Shown here: piece by piece, positions 23,291-30,867 of the stretch
Numbering within the stretch: position 1 is the stretch's first letter
How the letters are laid out: each line of letters starts with the position of its first letter
Assembly: GCA_902802985.1 (NCBI GenBank)
Contig: CADCOE010000024.1
Coordinates: 62,001-126,000 of the forward strand
Length of the DNA: 64,000 nucleotides
Reading direction: 5' to 3'
Source of the DNA: an uncultured Ruminococcus sp.
Lineage (GTDB): Bacteria; Bacillota; Clostridia; Oscillospirales; Acutalibacteraceae
Translations under genes and position numbers: made by a program
The notes under the pieces: model-generated
Databases searched by the model: none
Seen by the model: the letters and a program-made list of their open reading frames with translations, nothing else
Told to the model about the DNA's origin: nothing

Positions 23291-25237
23291 ATGGTTAAAG
23301 TAAAGCTCAAAAACGAAGTAATAAAGGAGTTTGAAAACGGCACTACCGCTGCGGAAGTTGCCAAAAGTCTTGGTATGGGGCTGTATAAATCCGCCTGTGC
23401 CTGCCGTATTAACGGAGAAGTGTGCGATCTGAGAACACCTATTGACAACGACTGTCAGCTTGAAATACTTACTTTCGACAGCAAGGATGGTCAGAAGGCA
23501 TTCTGGCACACCTCTTCTCACGTTCTTGCTCAGGCTGTCAAAAGACTGTATCCGCAGGCCAAATTTGCTATTGGTCCGGCAATCGATAGTGGTTTCTATT
23601 ATGATTTTGATGTAGAGAAACCATTCTCTCCTGAAGATCTGGAGAAAATAACTGCCGAAATGAAAAAAATCGTCAAAGAAGGACTGGATGTTGAACGCTT
23701 TGAATTGCAGCCTCAGGATGCTGTAAAGCTTCTTGAAGAAATGGAAGAGCCTTACAAAGTAGAACTGTGCAAAGAACACAGTGACAAGGGAGAACCTATC
23801 AGTTTCTACAAACAGGGTGAGTTTACAGATTTGTGTGCCGGTCCTCATTTGATGAATGTTTCTGTCATCAAAGCTATCAAGCTTACCGCTTGTACAGGAG
23901 CTTACTGGAGAGGTGACAGTAAAAATAATCAGCTTTGCCGTGTATACGGTGTATCGTTTCCAAAAGCATCTATGCTGGAAGAACATCTTAAAATGCTGGA
24001 AGAAGCAAAGTTGCGTGATCACAACAAAATCGGCCGTGAACTGGAATACTTTACCACTGTTGACTATGTTGGTCAGGGACTTCCTGTGCTCCTTCCCAAG
24101 GGTGCAAGGGTTATTCAGCTTTTGCAGAGATGGATAGAAGATGTGGAACAATCAAAAGGTTGTTTGCTTACCAAAACTCCTCTCCTTGCTAAACGTGAAT
24201 TGTACAAAATTTCGGGCCATTGGGATCATTATTTGGACGGTATGTTTGTACTGGGTGATCCCGATGATGAAACAAAAGAATGTTTTGCACTTCGTCCGAT
24301 GACCTGTCCGTTCCAATATCAGGTTTACTTAAACAAACAGCGTTCTTATCGTGAGCTCCCGATGCGTCTGACTGAAACGTCTACTCTTTTCAGAAATGAA
24401 GCATCCGGTGAAATGCATGGTTTGATCCGTGTAAGACAGTTTACTATTTCGGAAGGACATTATATTCTTCGCCCTGACCAGTTGGAACAGGAATTTAAGG
24501 GTTGCCTGGAATTGGCTAAATATTGCCTTGAGACAGTAGGTCTGCTGGAAGACTGTACGTTCAGATTTTCTCAATGGGATCCTGCTAACCCGAATAACAA
24601 ATATGAAGGCACCAAAGAACAGTGGGAAGAAGCTCAGGCCGTTATGAAGAAAATTCTTGACAATATCGGTCTTGATTATGAGGTCGGTATAGATGAGGCT
24701 GCTTTCTATGGTCCTAAACTCGATATTCAGTATAAGAATGTATTTGGTAAAGAGGACACGATCGTTACTATTCAAATTGATATGCTGCTCGCTGAAAAAT
24801 TTGGTATGTATTACATTGATACTGATGGTCAGAAAAAACTTCCCTATATTATTCACAGAACATCGTTGGGATGCTATGAAAGAACTTTGGCTTATATGCT
24901 TGAGCATTTTGCCGGTGCACTTCCGCTTTGGCTGAGTCCGGAACAGGTTCGCGTACTGCCTCTCAGCGAAAATCTGGCGGAACAGGCGAAGGAAATTGAA
25001 GAAAAAATTGCTGCTGCCGGTATTCGTGTTACAACAGATCTAAGAAGTGAAAAAATCGGCTATAAAATCCGTGAGGCTCAGCTTGAAAAAATTCCATATA
25101 TGCTTGTTATTGGCAGTAAAGAACTCGAAAATGGTACTGTTTCTGTGCGTTCACGCAAACAAGCCGACCTCGGTTCTATGCCGCTGGATGATTTCCTCCA
25201 ACTCGCATTGGAAGAAATCGCAGCCAAGAAAAAATAA
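23291..25237 (+). CDS. thrS: Threonyl-tRNA synthetase
   Basis: 648 residues. The N-terminal TGS domain (residues ~1-62) is followed by the editing domain with HTSSHVLAQAVKRLYP (HxxxH). The class II catalytic core has FALRPMTCPFQYQVY, the motif 2 stretch ETSTLFRNEASGEMHGLIRV, and motif 3 PYIIHRTSLGCYERTLAYML. The anticodon-binding domain closes the protein. It attaches threonine to tRNA-Thr. GGAGG before ATG 23291. Expression is gated by the T-box in front. It is one of the longest and cleanest calls here. Confidence 0.97.
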   Translation: MVKVKLKNEVIKEFENGTTAAEVAKSLGMGLYKSACACRINGEVCDLRTPIDNDCQLEILTFDSKDGQKAFWHTSSHVLAQAVKRLYPQAKFAIGPAIDSGFYYDFDVEKPFSPEDLEKITAEMKKIVKEGLDVERFELQPQDAVKLLEEMEEPYKVELCKEHSDKGEPISFYKQGEFTDLCAGPHLMNVSVIKAIKLTACTGAYWRGDSKNNQLCRVYGVSFPKASMLEEHLKMLEEAKLRDHNKIGRELEYFTTVDYVGQGLPVLLPKGARVIQLLQRWIEDVEQSKGCLLTKTPLLAKRELYKISGHWDHYLDGMFVLGDPDDETKECFALRPMTCPFQYQVYLNKQRSYRELPMRLTETSTLFRNEASGEMHGLIRVRQFTISEGHYILRPDQLEQEFKGCLELAKYCLETVGLLEDCTFRFSQWDPANPNNKYEGTKEQWEEAQAVMKKILDNIGLDYEVGIDEAAFYGPKLDIQYKNVFGKEDTIVTIQIDMLLAEKFGMYYIDTDGQKKLPYIIHRTSLGCYERTLAYMLEHFAGALPLWLSPEQVRVLPLSENLAEQAKEIEEKIAAAGIRVTTDLRSEKIGYKIREAQLEKIPYMLVIGSKELENGTVSVRSRKQADLGSMPLDDFLQLALEEIAAKKK

Positions 25238-25343
25238 CTATCGTTTATTTCACAGCCATTGCCATATGACAACCATATAAAAATCAATCAAACCAAATGT
25301 AAAACGTGGTCTATGGAAATTTCTACCAATAAAACAATGTTGT

Positions 25344-25381
25344 TTCGCAGGAGATTGCATCGCAGTGTCCTGCGTGAAACT
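25344..25381 (+). terminator. Hairpin between thrS and nth
   Basis: GTTTCGCAGGA pairs with TCCTGCGTGAAAC (two-base bulge), and an inner ATTGC/GCAGT stem extends it. A short TTTATT follows. It is probably the thrS terminator, and it lies just ahead of the nth ribosome site. Confidence 0.6.
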
Positions 25382-25399
25382 TTATTCAGGTGATCAATA

Positions 25400-26044
25400 A
25401 TGAATGACAAAGAAAAAGCCGCCGCTGCCGTGGAAGCTTTGGAAAAAGAATATCCCGAAGCAATTTGTTCTCTTGTGTATACAGAACCGCTTCAGCTGTT
25501 GATTGCTACACGATTGGCGGCACAATGCACTGATAAAAGAGTTAATATGGTTACTCCCGCACTTTTTGAGCGATTTCAGACTGTCGAAGATTTTGCTCAG
25601 GCGGATGTTAGCGAAGTGGAAGATTATATCCATTCGTGTGGATTTTATAGAACAAAAGCACGAGATATTGTTGCTATGTGTAAAATGCTTTGTGATCAAT
25701 ATAACGGCTCGGTTCCCGATACAATAGAACAGCTTATAAAACTGCCCGGAGTGGGAAGAAAAACTGCTAATCTGGTAGTGGGTGATATTTTCGGCAAACC
25801 TGCTGTGGTGGTTGATACGCATTGTATCCGGTTGACTTCTCGATTGGGATTTCACAATATCAAGGATCCTGTTAAGATTGAAAAAATTTTAAGAGAACTT
25901 TTGCCCTCTGAAAAATCGAACGATTTTTGCCATCGGCTTGTACTGCACGGAAGAGCTGTATGTGACGCCAGAAACCCTAAATGTGAACAATGTTGTATGA
26001 AGAATTTCTGCGATTATTTCCATAACAAGGAGAATTCAAAATAA
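25400..26044 (+). CDS. nth: Endonuclease III
   Basis: 214 residues. A base-excision-repair glycosylase/AP lyase for oxidised pyrimidines. The helix-hairpin-helix LPGVGRKTANLVV carries the catalytic Lys, and VVDTHCIRLTSRLG the catalytic Asp. The 4Fe-4S cluster cysteines follow the exact C-x6-C-x2-C-x5-C pattern in CDARNPKCEQCCMKNFC. CAGGTGA precedes the ATG at 25400. It stands between the thrS terminator and the ABC ATPase gene. Confidence 0.96.
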   Translation: MNDKEKAAAAVEALEKEYPEAICSLVYTEPLQLLIATRLAAQCTDKRVNMVTPALFERFQTVEDFAQADVSEVEDYIHSCGFYRTKARDIVAMCKMLCDQYNGSVPDTIEQLIKLPGVGRKTANLVVGDIFGKPAVVVDTHCIRLTSRLGFHNIKDPVKIEKILRELLPSEKSNDFCHRLVLHGRAVCDARNPKCEQCCMKNFCDYFHNKENSK

Positions 26045-26160
26045 CATACGTCTTCAATAAGCTTTTCTATGATAAAATCACGTTATTCTGCCAAAATAAT
26101 AACAGACTAACCATCAGCAATGAAAATCAATTATAATAATGGTAAGTGAGGTTATACGCT

Positions 26161-26841
26161 ATGGATGACGTAATTGTTTTATCAAAGATTTGCAAAACAT
26201 ACTATACAAAGGGCGGCTGTGTGAATGCACTGATCAATGCGGATCTTCATATCAGAAAAGGAGAGTTCGTTGCTGTGATCGGTCAATCAGGCTCCGGAAA
26301 ATCTACTTTGATGAATATTCTTGGATGTCTTGATACTCCCAGCAGTGGGGAATATTTTCTTGACAGCAAACTGGTTGGCGATATGAATGAACACGAGCTC
26401 TCTTATTTCAGAAATAATGTTATCGGGTTTATCTTTCAGGGCTTTAATCTGATACCCACATTAACTGCACAGGAAAATGTGGAACTGCCGCTGTTTTATA
26501 GAGGGATTAAAAAACAAACAAGAGCTGGAATTGCAGCTAACGCTTTAAAACGAGTTGGCTTGGAGCACAGAGCTACTCATATGCCTAATGAATTGTCAGG
26601 CGGACAACAACAAAGGGTGGCGATTGCACGTGCCGTTGCAGCAAACCCAAAATTAATTCTTGCCGATGAACCTACAGGAAACCTGGATAGTCAATCCGGC
26701 TTTGAAATTATGCAGCTCCTTAAAAATCTTAATACCGAAGGAACAACAGTTGTGTTGATTACTCACGACAACCAAGTAGCTGCAATGGCACAACGATGTA
26801 TCAGAATAGCAGACGGTAAAATTCAACCAGTCAACACTTAA
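26161..26841 (+). CDS. ABC transporter ATP-binding protein, MacB/LolD type
   Basis: 226 residues. Walker [11 protein letters not shown]-loop [13 protein letters not shown], signature [14 protein letters not shown], Walker [14 protein letters not shown], and the switch His in LITHD. The phrase PTGNLDS and overall length place it with the MacB/LolD/FtsE-like group that pairs with FtsX-fold permeases. No permease is adjacent. A MacB-type permease without a visible ATPase starts at 62977, 36 kb away, and could be a partner. ATG 26161 follows AGTGAGG; an upstream GTG at 26146 overlaps that site. Confidence 0.88.
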   Translation: MDDVIVLSKICKTYYTKGGCVNALINADLHIRKGEFVAVIGQSGSGKSTLMNILGCLDTPSSGEYFLDSKLVGDMNEHELSYFRNNVIGFIFQGFNLIPTLTAQENVELPLFYRGIKKQTRAGIAANALKRVGLEHRATHMPNELSGGQQQRVAIARAVAANPKLILADEPTGNLDSQSGFEIMQLLKNLNTEGTTVVLITHDNQVAAMAQRCIRIADGKIQPVNT

Positions 26842-26919
26842 TGTGCAATATATACAAATATTAATGTTAATTGTTGTAAAAGTTCCATAAGTAAAGGTGC
26901 GTTTTTTTTTGAAAACTAA

Positions 26920-26947
26920 TTGACAAGAGCAATTTATATGCTATAAT
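26920..26947 (+). promoter_or_regulatory. Strong sigma-A promoter for the 82-residue protein
   Basis: Both hexamers are perfect consensus: TTGACA (26920-26925) and TATAAT (26942-26947), with a 16-base spacer. The transcript would begin near 26954. Confidence 0.8.
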
Positions 26948-26953
26948 TATGTC

Positions 26954-26972
26954 AGTAAGCGAAAGGCTTACT
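26954..26972 (+). other. 5'-terminal hairpin of the 82-residue protein mRNA
   Basis: AGTAAGC/GCTTACT (26954-26960, 26966-26972) with a GAAAG loop, located at the expected first nucleotides of the transcript. A hairpin here would protect the 5' end from decay. Confidence 0.55.
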
Positions 26973-27005
26973 AAATCAATTCGGAACTTATAGGAGGTAA
27001 GTAAT

Positions 27006-27254
27006 ATGCCAATCGAACTTCATGACGTAGATGTTCAGTCTTTCCTTTCCGTAATCGACACCTGCGAAGGTGATGTATTTTTAGTAACTGATGAAGGTGA
27101 CCGTCTTAATCTCAAGAGCAAGCTCTGCCAGCTCATCGGTCTTACGCAGCTGATCGAGGGCGGTAAAATTACTAACGCTCATATCGAGTGCCAAAATCCT
27201 GAAGATGAATCAAAGCTTTTCAGATTTAATATTTTTGGCGAAGGAAAGAAGTAA
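27006..27254 (+). CDS. Small conserved-looking protein, function unknown
   Basis: 82 residues, acidic and probably a single compact alpha/beta domain (MPIELHDVDVQSFLSVIDTC, then GDVFLVTDEGDRLNLKSKLC, ending KLFRFNIFGEGKK). I do not recognise a family; similar small proteins are present, I believe, in other Ruminococcaceae. It has a consensus promoter, a 5' hairpin, a TAGGAGGT ribosome site and a strong terminator. Its codons look biased towards C-ending forms, unlike many neighbours. All this suggests high expression. The phrase GDVFLVTDEGDRLNL could be a nucleotide- or RNA-binding beta hairpin, but that is speculation. Confidence 0.8.
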   Translation: MPIELHDVDVQSFLSVIDTCEGDVFLVTDEGDRLNLKSKLCQLIGLTQLIEGGKITNAHIECQNPEDESKLFRFNIFGEGKK

Positions 27255-27272
27255 TTTTTGTCAACGTGAATG

Positions 27273-27310
27273 ACAGACTGTATGAAAATTATCATACAGT
27301 CTGTTTTTTT
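27273..27310 (+). terminator. Intrinsic terminator after the 82-residue protein
   Basis: Perfect 13-base stem (27273-27285, 27292-27304), 6-base loop, then T7. Confidence 0.92.
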
Positions 27311-27350
27311 AGGATTTCTGTCAATAGTCGAGGGAAAACCGAATAAAAGT

Positions 27351-27389
27351 AAAAAGCAAGCGACATTATATAATGCCGTTTGCTTTTTG
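27351..27389 (-). terminator. Terminator of the DUF4364 operon (minus strand)
   Basis: A nearly perfect 19-base stem (27351-27369 with 27371-27389) that starts with AAAAAGC and ends GCTTTTT, so it could work on both strands. The stop codon of the minus-strand gene lies in its centre. Confidence 0.7.
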
Positions 27390-27749
27390 TTGTTTGCGTT
27401 CCAATTCAAATCCATATCCGCTGCAGTCCCAGGATTGTACGAAATAGCTGCCGTTTTGATAATGCAGACAATTTTTCCCCTCCAACGTATAACATTCCAG
27501 AACGCTTTCCACTTTTTTGGGAGAAGGAATAAATACTCGTCCGTTCTTTTTTTGTACAAGCTGAATGTGTTTAAAAAAATCCCGTATATCTGCCGGTGTA
27601 AATTCTCTTACGCCATAATATGCCAACACTTCGATCGAGCTTTTGATCAGGCTAAAGCTTTGCATCAAACTGTAATCCACCAAAGCATCGGGAGATTTAT
27701 AGAAATAGGCAGCCTCGTCAAAATTGATTTTATCAAGTGTATTGCTCAT
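27366..27749 (-). CDS. Unrecognised 127-residue protein, coupled to DUF4364
   Basis: 127 residues with no family that I recognise. The middle (EFTPADIRDFFKHIQLVQKK) looks like helices of a helix-turn-helix, and the following GRVFIPSPKKVESVL/CLHYQNGSYFV could be the wing, so a winged-helix is possible. The tail is rich in Lys and Gln. Its ATG overlaps the TGA of the DUF4364 gene, and an AAGGAGCTG site is inside that gene, so the two are translationally coupled. Confidence 0.65.
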   Translation of the reverse strand: MSNTLDKINFDEAAYFYKSPDALVDYSLMQSFSLIKSSIEVLAYYGVREFTPADIRDFFKHIQLVQKKNGRVFIPSPKKVESVLECYTLEGKNCLHYQNGSYFVQSWDCSGYGFELERKQQKANGII

Positions 27750-28339
27750 TTTTTCAGCTCCTTCAGTGCTTCGTTGATCATTTCTTTTTCACCGATAACA
27801 GCGGCAAGCACAATAGAATATATTCTTTCGGGATTTTTGTGAAAATTGCGTTTTACCGCATTAGCTTCAGATAAGTCAGGAACGAACAGCGTGAGTGACA
27901 TCAAATCACGCATACCATCGGTGATCCTAAATGTTACGTTATAACCGCCCCCCTCGACTTTTCGGATAGAAACGGGATTTTCACGTTCTACTTTGCGTTT
28001 TTCCATAAAGTTGGCAACAGCACGGATGGCCTTTTGTCGAATAGAAAGTGAAAGATTGGTATGAAGCTGACGAGAAATCAATTTACCATTTTTGGTGATT
28101 TGAACATATTCCTGTTGGTCATCTGCATATTCAATGTTGTTACATTTTATCAGATCTGAAATCGAAGATAATGTTTCAAAATAATTGGCAAGTCCGTTTT
28201 CCTGAATAACGGATACCAAGTCTTCTTTCAGAAAAGGTTTACCAATACTATCAAGCATATAGCATATCAAAATACCAATATCGCTTTTATTTCTTAAACC
28301 GCCCGGTTCAATTCCACCGGAAAAGGCATCAAAATTCAA
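27746..28339 (-). CDS. DUF4364-family protein
   Basis: 197 residues. The N-terminal part (NKSDIGILICYMLDSIGKPF to YVQITKNGKLISRQLHTNLS) reads as a winged-helix of the kind found in DUF4364 proteins, a clostridial family with no tested function. The rest (YNVTFRITDGMRDLMSLTLF) is a beta-rich domain. TTG at 28339 follows GGAGGG with a 6-base gap. The longer frame from 28387 would start upstream of that site and overlap the -10 region. It is divergent from the surface CAP protein. Confidence 0.72.
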   Translation of the reverse strand: MNFDAFSGGIEPGGLRNKSDIGILICYMLDSIGKPFLKEDLVSVIQENGLANYFETLSSISDLIKCNNIEYADDQQEYVQITKNGKLISRQLHTNLSLSIRQKAIRAVANFMEKRKVERENPVSIRKVEGGGYNVTFRITDGMRDLMSLTLFVPDLSEANAVKRNFHKNPERIYSIVLAAVIGEKEMINEALKELKK

Positions 28340-28375
28340 TTCAAACCCTCCGTTTACAGTAATTATTCTGTTTTC

Positions 28376-28384
28376 ATTATAGCA
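28376..28384 (-). promoter_or_regulatory. Extended -10 promoter for DUF4364 operon
   Basis: TGCTATAAT on the minus strand (28384-28376), an extended -10 about 37 bases ahead of the TTG start. No convincing -35. Confidence 0.45.
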
Positions 28385-28498
28385 CAAATCAGTTTAAAAA
28401 AACAGTCGTTCTCAAACGATATTTGACAAAAATAAATATATAAAAAGTTATTGTTAAAATTTTATGAAATAAACCTCTAAAATATGGCATTATGATAA

Positions 28499-28527
28499 TT
28501 GAATAAAAATAGAAATGATGATAAAAT
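28499..28527 (+). promoter_or_regulatory. Sigma-A promoter for the surface CAP protein
   Basis: TTGAAT (28499-28504), 17 bases, TAAAAT (28522-28527). Confidence 0.55.
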
Positions 28528-28586
28528 GTAAATAATATAATAACTTGTTGATATTTTTTAGATGATATGCATAGAGGGTGATTGGT

Positions 28587-30461
28587 ATGAAGCATAACTC
28601 AATTCATCAATTTTCAATTTTCATCAAAATGTTACTGTTGTTCATAGCAGTGCTTTTTTTCGGTTTCGTTTCTTTTGTTGGTATTGATGTTAATGCGGCG
28701 TCATCCCTAGAGGTGGTCGGCACCGTCAGTGAAAGTTCATTATATACCGGTGAAACGCTTAATTTGAGTGCTTCTGCAAGCGGCGGCACCCCTGTTTATC
28801 AGTATAAATTCAGCTATAAGACAGACGATAGTTCGTGGATACTGGCGAAAAATTACAGTGCCGAGAATAAAGCTTCTGTTACGCTGTCAAAGGCAGGCAG
28901 TTATACATTCAGAATGTATGCCAAGGACAGCCAAAATAAGATTTCTTACAGTGAAAAGAAAGTTACCGTTATTGCTTCAGCCAAACCTCTTTCCAACAAT
29001 TCCAAGCTTAGTGCTTCCGTTATGGATTATGGTTCCACACTGACGATATACGGTAAAGCTTCCGGCGGAACAGCACCTTATCGTTATCATTATTCCTATA
29101 AATGTATAGGGGGCAGTTGGATCACTCATATGCCGTATTCCTCTGTCAATCAGATCAATGTTAATCTCCCCTCGGCAGGGTATTATACTATACGGGTACT
29201 GGTGAAAGACAAAACGGAAAAAATGGTTGAAAAAAATCTTAATGTCATTATCATTAACAAAACAACAAAAGTACTTTCCAACCTTTCTCAGGTCAGCACT
29301 TCCCGACCGGAAATCAATTCAAGCGTAAAGATAACGGCTGTCGGAAACGGCGGTACTCAGCCATATAAATACTCATTTTATTATCAATACGGCAGTGAAA
29401 ATTGGAAAACACTGGCGGAAAAAACCAAGGTTGACTATTCCTCTTTTAAACCTGCTCATCTGGGAAGTTATCAAGTGAAGTGTGTGGTTTACGATTATAA
29501 TGGCAACAGCAAGGAAAAAATTATCACTGTCAGCTGTGTCAAAACGACCGGTAAAATATTATCGAACACTTCAAAAATCGATCTCGTTACAGATCAAATA
29601 TACAAAGCCGGTATTAATGTCAATATGACAGCAGCTGCATCCGGAGGTACACGGCCATATCAATACGCCTATTCCTATCAATTTAATGATGAGACTTCCC
29701 GTACCATCAAAGCATATTCCAATACTGCTGCCTGTTCTTTTCAGCTTGCCGATACAGGAAGCTATAAGTTAAGAATTAGTGTTAAAGATGCTGCAGGTAA
29801 GATATTACATAAAGATTATCACATTGAAACGGTGGCAGCTTTGAAGGATGTAAAGTCATATCAATTTCTATCCTATGGTTCCAGCTATTATGTACAAGCA
29901 GAAAACGCCGGAACAGGGGCACAGTATGCGATATACTATAAAAAATCCACCGATACATCATGGATTTGTGCCAAGTCATACAGTACCACCAGAACAGCGT
30001 TGATCAGACCTCGTTATTTGGGACAATACATCATCCGTATCAGTACAATGAAAAACGGTACTGTTACCAACAAAGACACTTCCATAACCACTGTGATTTC
30101 TGACGAAGTGAAAAAAGAATTTGCTCTTATCAATCAACAAAGGTCAGCCAATGGTCTCAAAACGATTTCACTGGATAATGAATTATGTTTTGCCGCAGGA
30201 GTAAGAGCGGAGGAACTTAATTCCGAATATGCCCATACCAGACCTGACGGTTCTGCTTACCTGACCGTATTTTCACAGTATGGGATAGGATTTACCAGTG
30301 CTGTGGCGGAAAATATCGGAAGCGGTTATGATACAGTAGAGGATGTAATGGATGCGTGGATGAGATCATCGGGACATCGCGCCCATATTTTAAGTAAAGA
30401 ATACACTAAAGTGGGAATTGGTGTTAACGGAAACAAATGGTCGCTAATTTTCACAAATTAA
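28587..30461 (+). CDS. Secreted repeat protein with C-terminal CAP/SCP domain
   Basis: 624 residues. The signal peptide ends near NAAS (about residue 33). Then come five repeats of ~85-95 residues built as SGGTxPYxYxxSYxxxxxxW ... GxYxxRVxVKDxxGK, resembling triple-tyrosine (Y_Y_Y) or Ig-like beta modules; the fifth lacks the SGGT motif (ENAGTGAQYAIYYKK). The last ~120 residues are a CAP (SCP/PR-1) domain with YAHTRPDGS, VAENIGSGY, AWMRSSGHRAHIL and KVGIGV. There is no sortase or S-layer anchor at the C-terminus, so it is probably secreted. CAP domains have varied, mostly unknown, bacterial roles. ATG 28587 has GAGGGTG in front. Confidence 0.85.
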   Translation: MKHNSIHQFSIFIKMLLLFIAVLFFGFVSFVGIDVNAASSLEVVGTVSESSLYTGETLNLSASASGGTPVYQYKFSYKTDDSSWILAKNYSAENKASVTLSKAGSYTFRMYAKDSQNKISYSEKKVTVIASAKPLSNNSKLSASVMDYGSTLTIYGKASGGTAPYRYHYSYKCIGGSWITHMPYSSVNQINVNLPSAGYYTIRVLVKDKTEKMVEKNLNVIIINKTTKVLSNLSQVSTSRPEINSSVKITAVGNGGTQPYKYSFYYQYGSENWKTLAEKTKVDYSSFKPAHLGSYQVKCVVYDYNGNSKEKIITVSCVKTTGKILSNTSKIDLVTDQIYKAGINVNMTAAASGGTRPYQYAYSYQFNDETSRTIKAYSNTAACSFQLADTGSYKLRISVKDAAGKILHKDYHIETVAALKDVKSYQFLSYGSSYYVQAENAGTGAQYAIYYKKSTDTSWICAKSYSTTRTALIRPRYLGQYIIRISTMKNGTVTNKDTSITTVISDEVKKEFALINQQRSANGLKTISLDNELCFAAGVRAEELNSEYAHTRPDGSAYLTVFSQYGIGFTSAVAENIGSGYDTVEDVMDAWMRSSGHRAHILSKEYTKVGIGVNGNKWSLIFTN

Positions 30462-30482
30462 TCTAATTTACACAATTTGTCC

Positions 30483-30512
30483 ACCCGACAGAATCATTTT
30501 CTGTCGGGTTTC
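30483..30512 (+). terminator. Terminator after the CAP protein gene
   Basis: 11-base perfect stem ACCCGACAGAA/TTCTGTCGGGT (30483-30493, 30499-30509) and a short T-run. Confidence 0.82.
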
Positions 30513-30535
30513 TGCTTTGTAGTGTGATAATGTAC

Positions 30536-30563
30536 TTGACAGCACAAAAAAAAACGTTATAAT
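30536..30563 (+). promoter_or_regulatory. Sigma-A promoter for the alaS leader
   Basis: TTGACA at 30536-30541, 16 bases including A9, TATAAT at 30558-30563. Confidence 0.8.
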
Positions 30564-30569
30564 AAAGTA

Positions 30570-30811
30570 TGTAAATGAATATTCTATGCTGTGATGAGAA
30601 AAAAAGCAATACCGTCATCAAAGAGAAAAAATCATATGGTGCAAGATTTTTATGATTGGCTGCTTGGGCTGACTCGGAGCTTTGTACAAAATACAACGGT
30701 TAAACCACGTTACGGTGACAGAGTGGCATACAACCTATCGTTGATGTATGCAATTTGGGTGGTAACACGGATTTTTTTCGTCCCATACAGGCGATCAAAA
30801 TCCGTTTTTTA
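30570..30811 (+). promoter_or_regulatory. T-box leader of alaS
   Basis: T-box element TGGGTGGTAACACGG at 30756-30770, followed by a terminator whose stem pairs ACGGATTTT (30767-30775) with AAAATCCGT (30797-30805) and runs into T6. Stem I lies between about 30590 and 30740. I could not assign the alanine specifier with confidence; GCT triplets occur at about 30660-30672. An open frame of 99 codons across this region is spurious. Confidence 0.88.
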
Positions 30812-30867
30812 TTTTTCTTTTACAGCAAAATTGAATAGTCGGAATTTGATAACAAAAGGTGATAAAA

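Noticed and set aside
23249-24151. 300-codon minus-strand frame inside thrS
   Set aside because: Mirror frame of a clear synthetase gene; composition rich in Phe, Tyr and Cys with no ribosome site.
24329-24907. 192-codon minus-strand frame inside thrS
   Set aside because: Antisense shadow; Phe/Ile-rich translation without motifs.
27270-27842. 190-codon plus-strand frame over the DUF4364 operon
   Set aside because: Begins inside a terminator and lies opposite two coupled genes with good starts.
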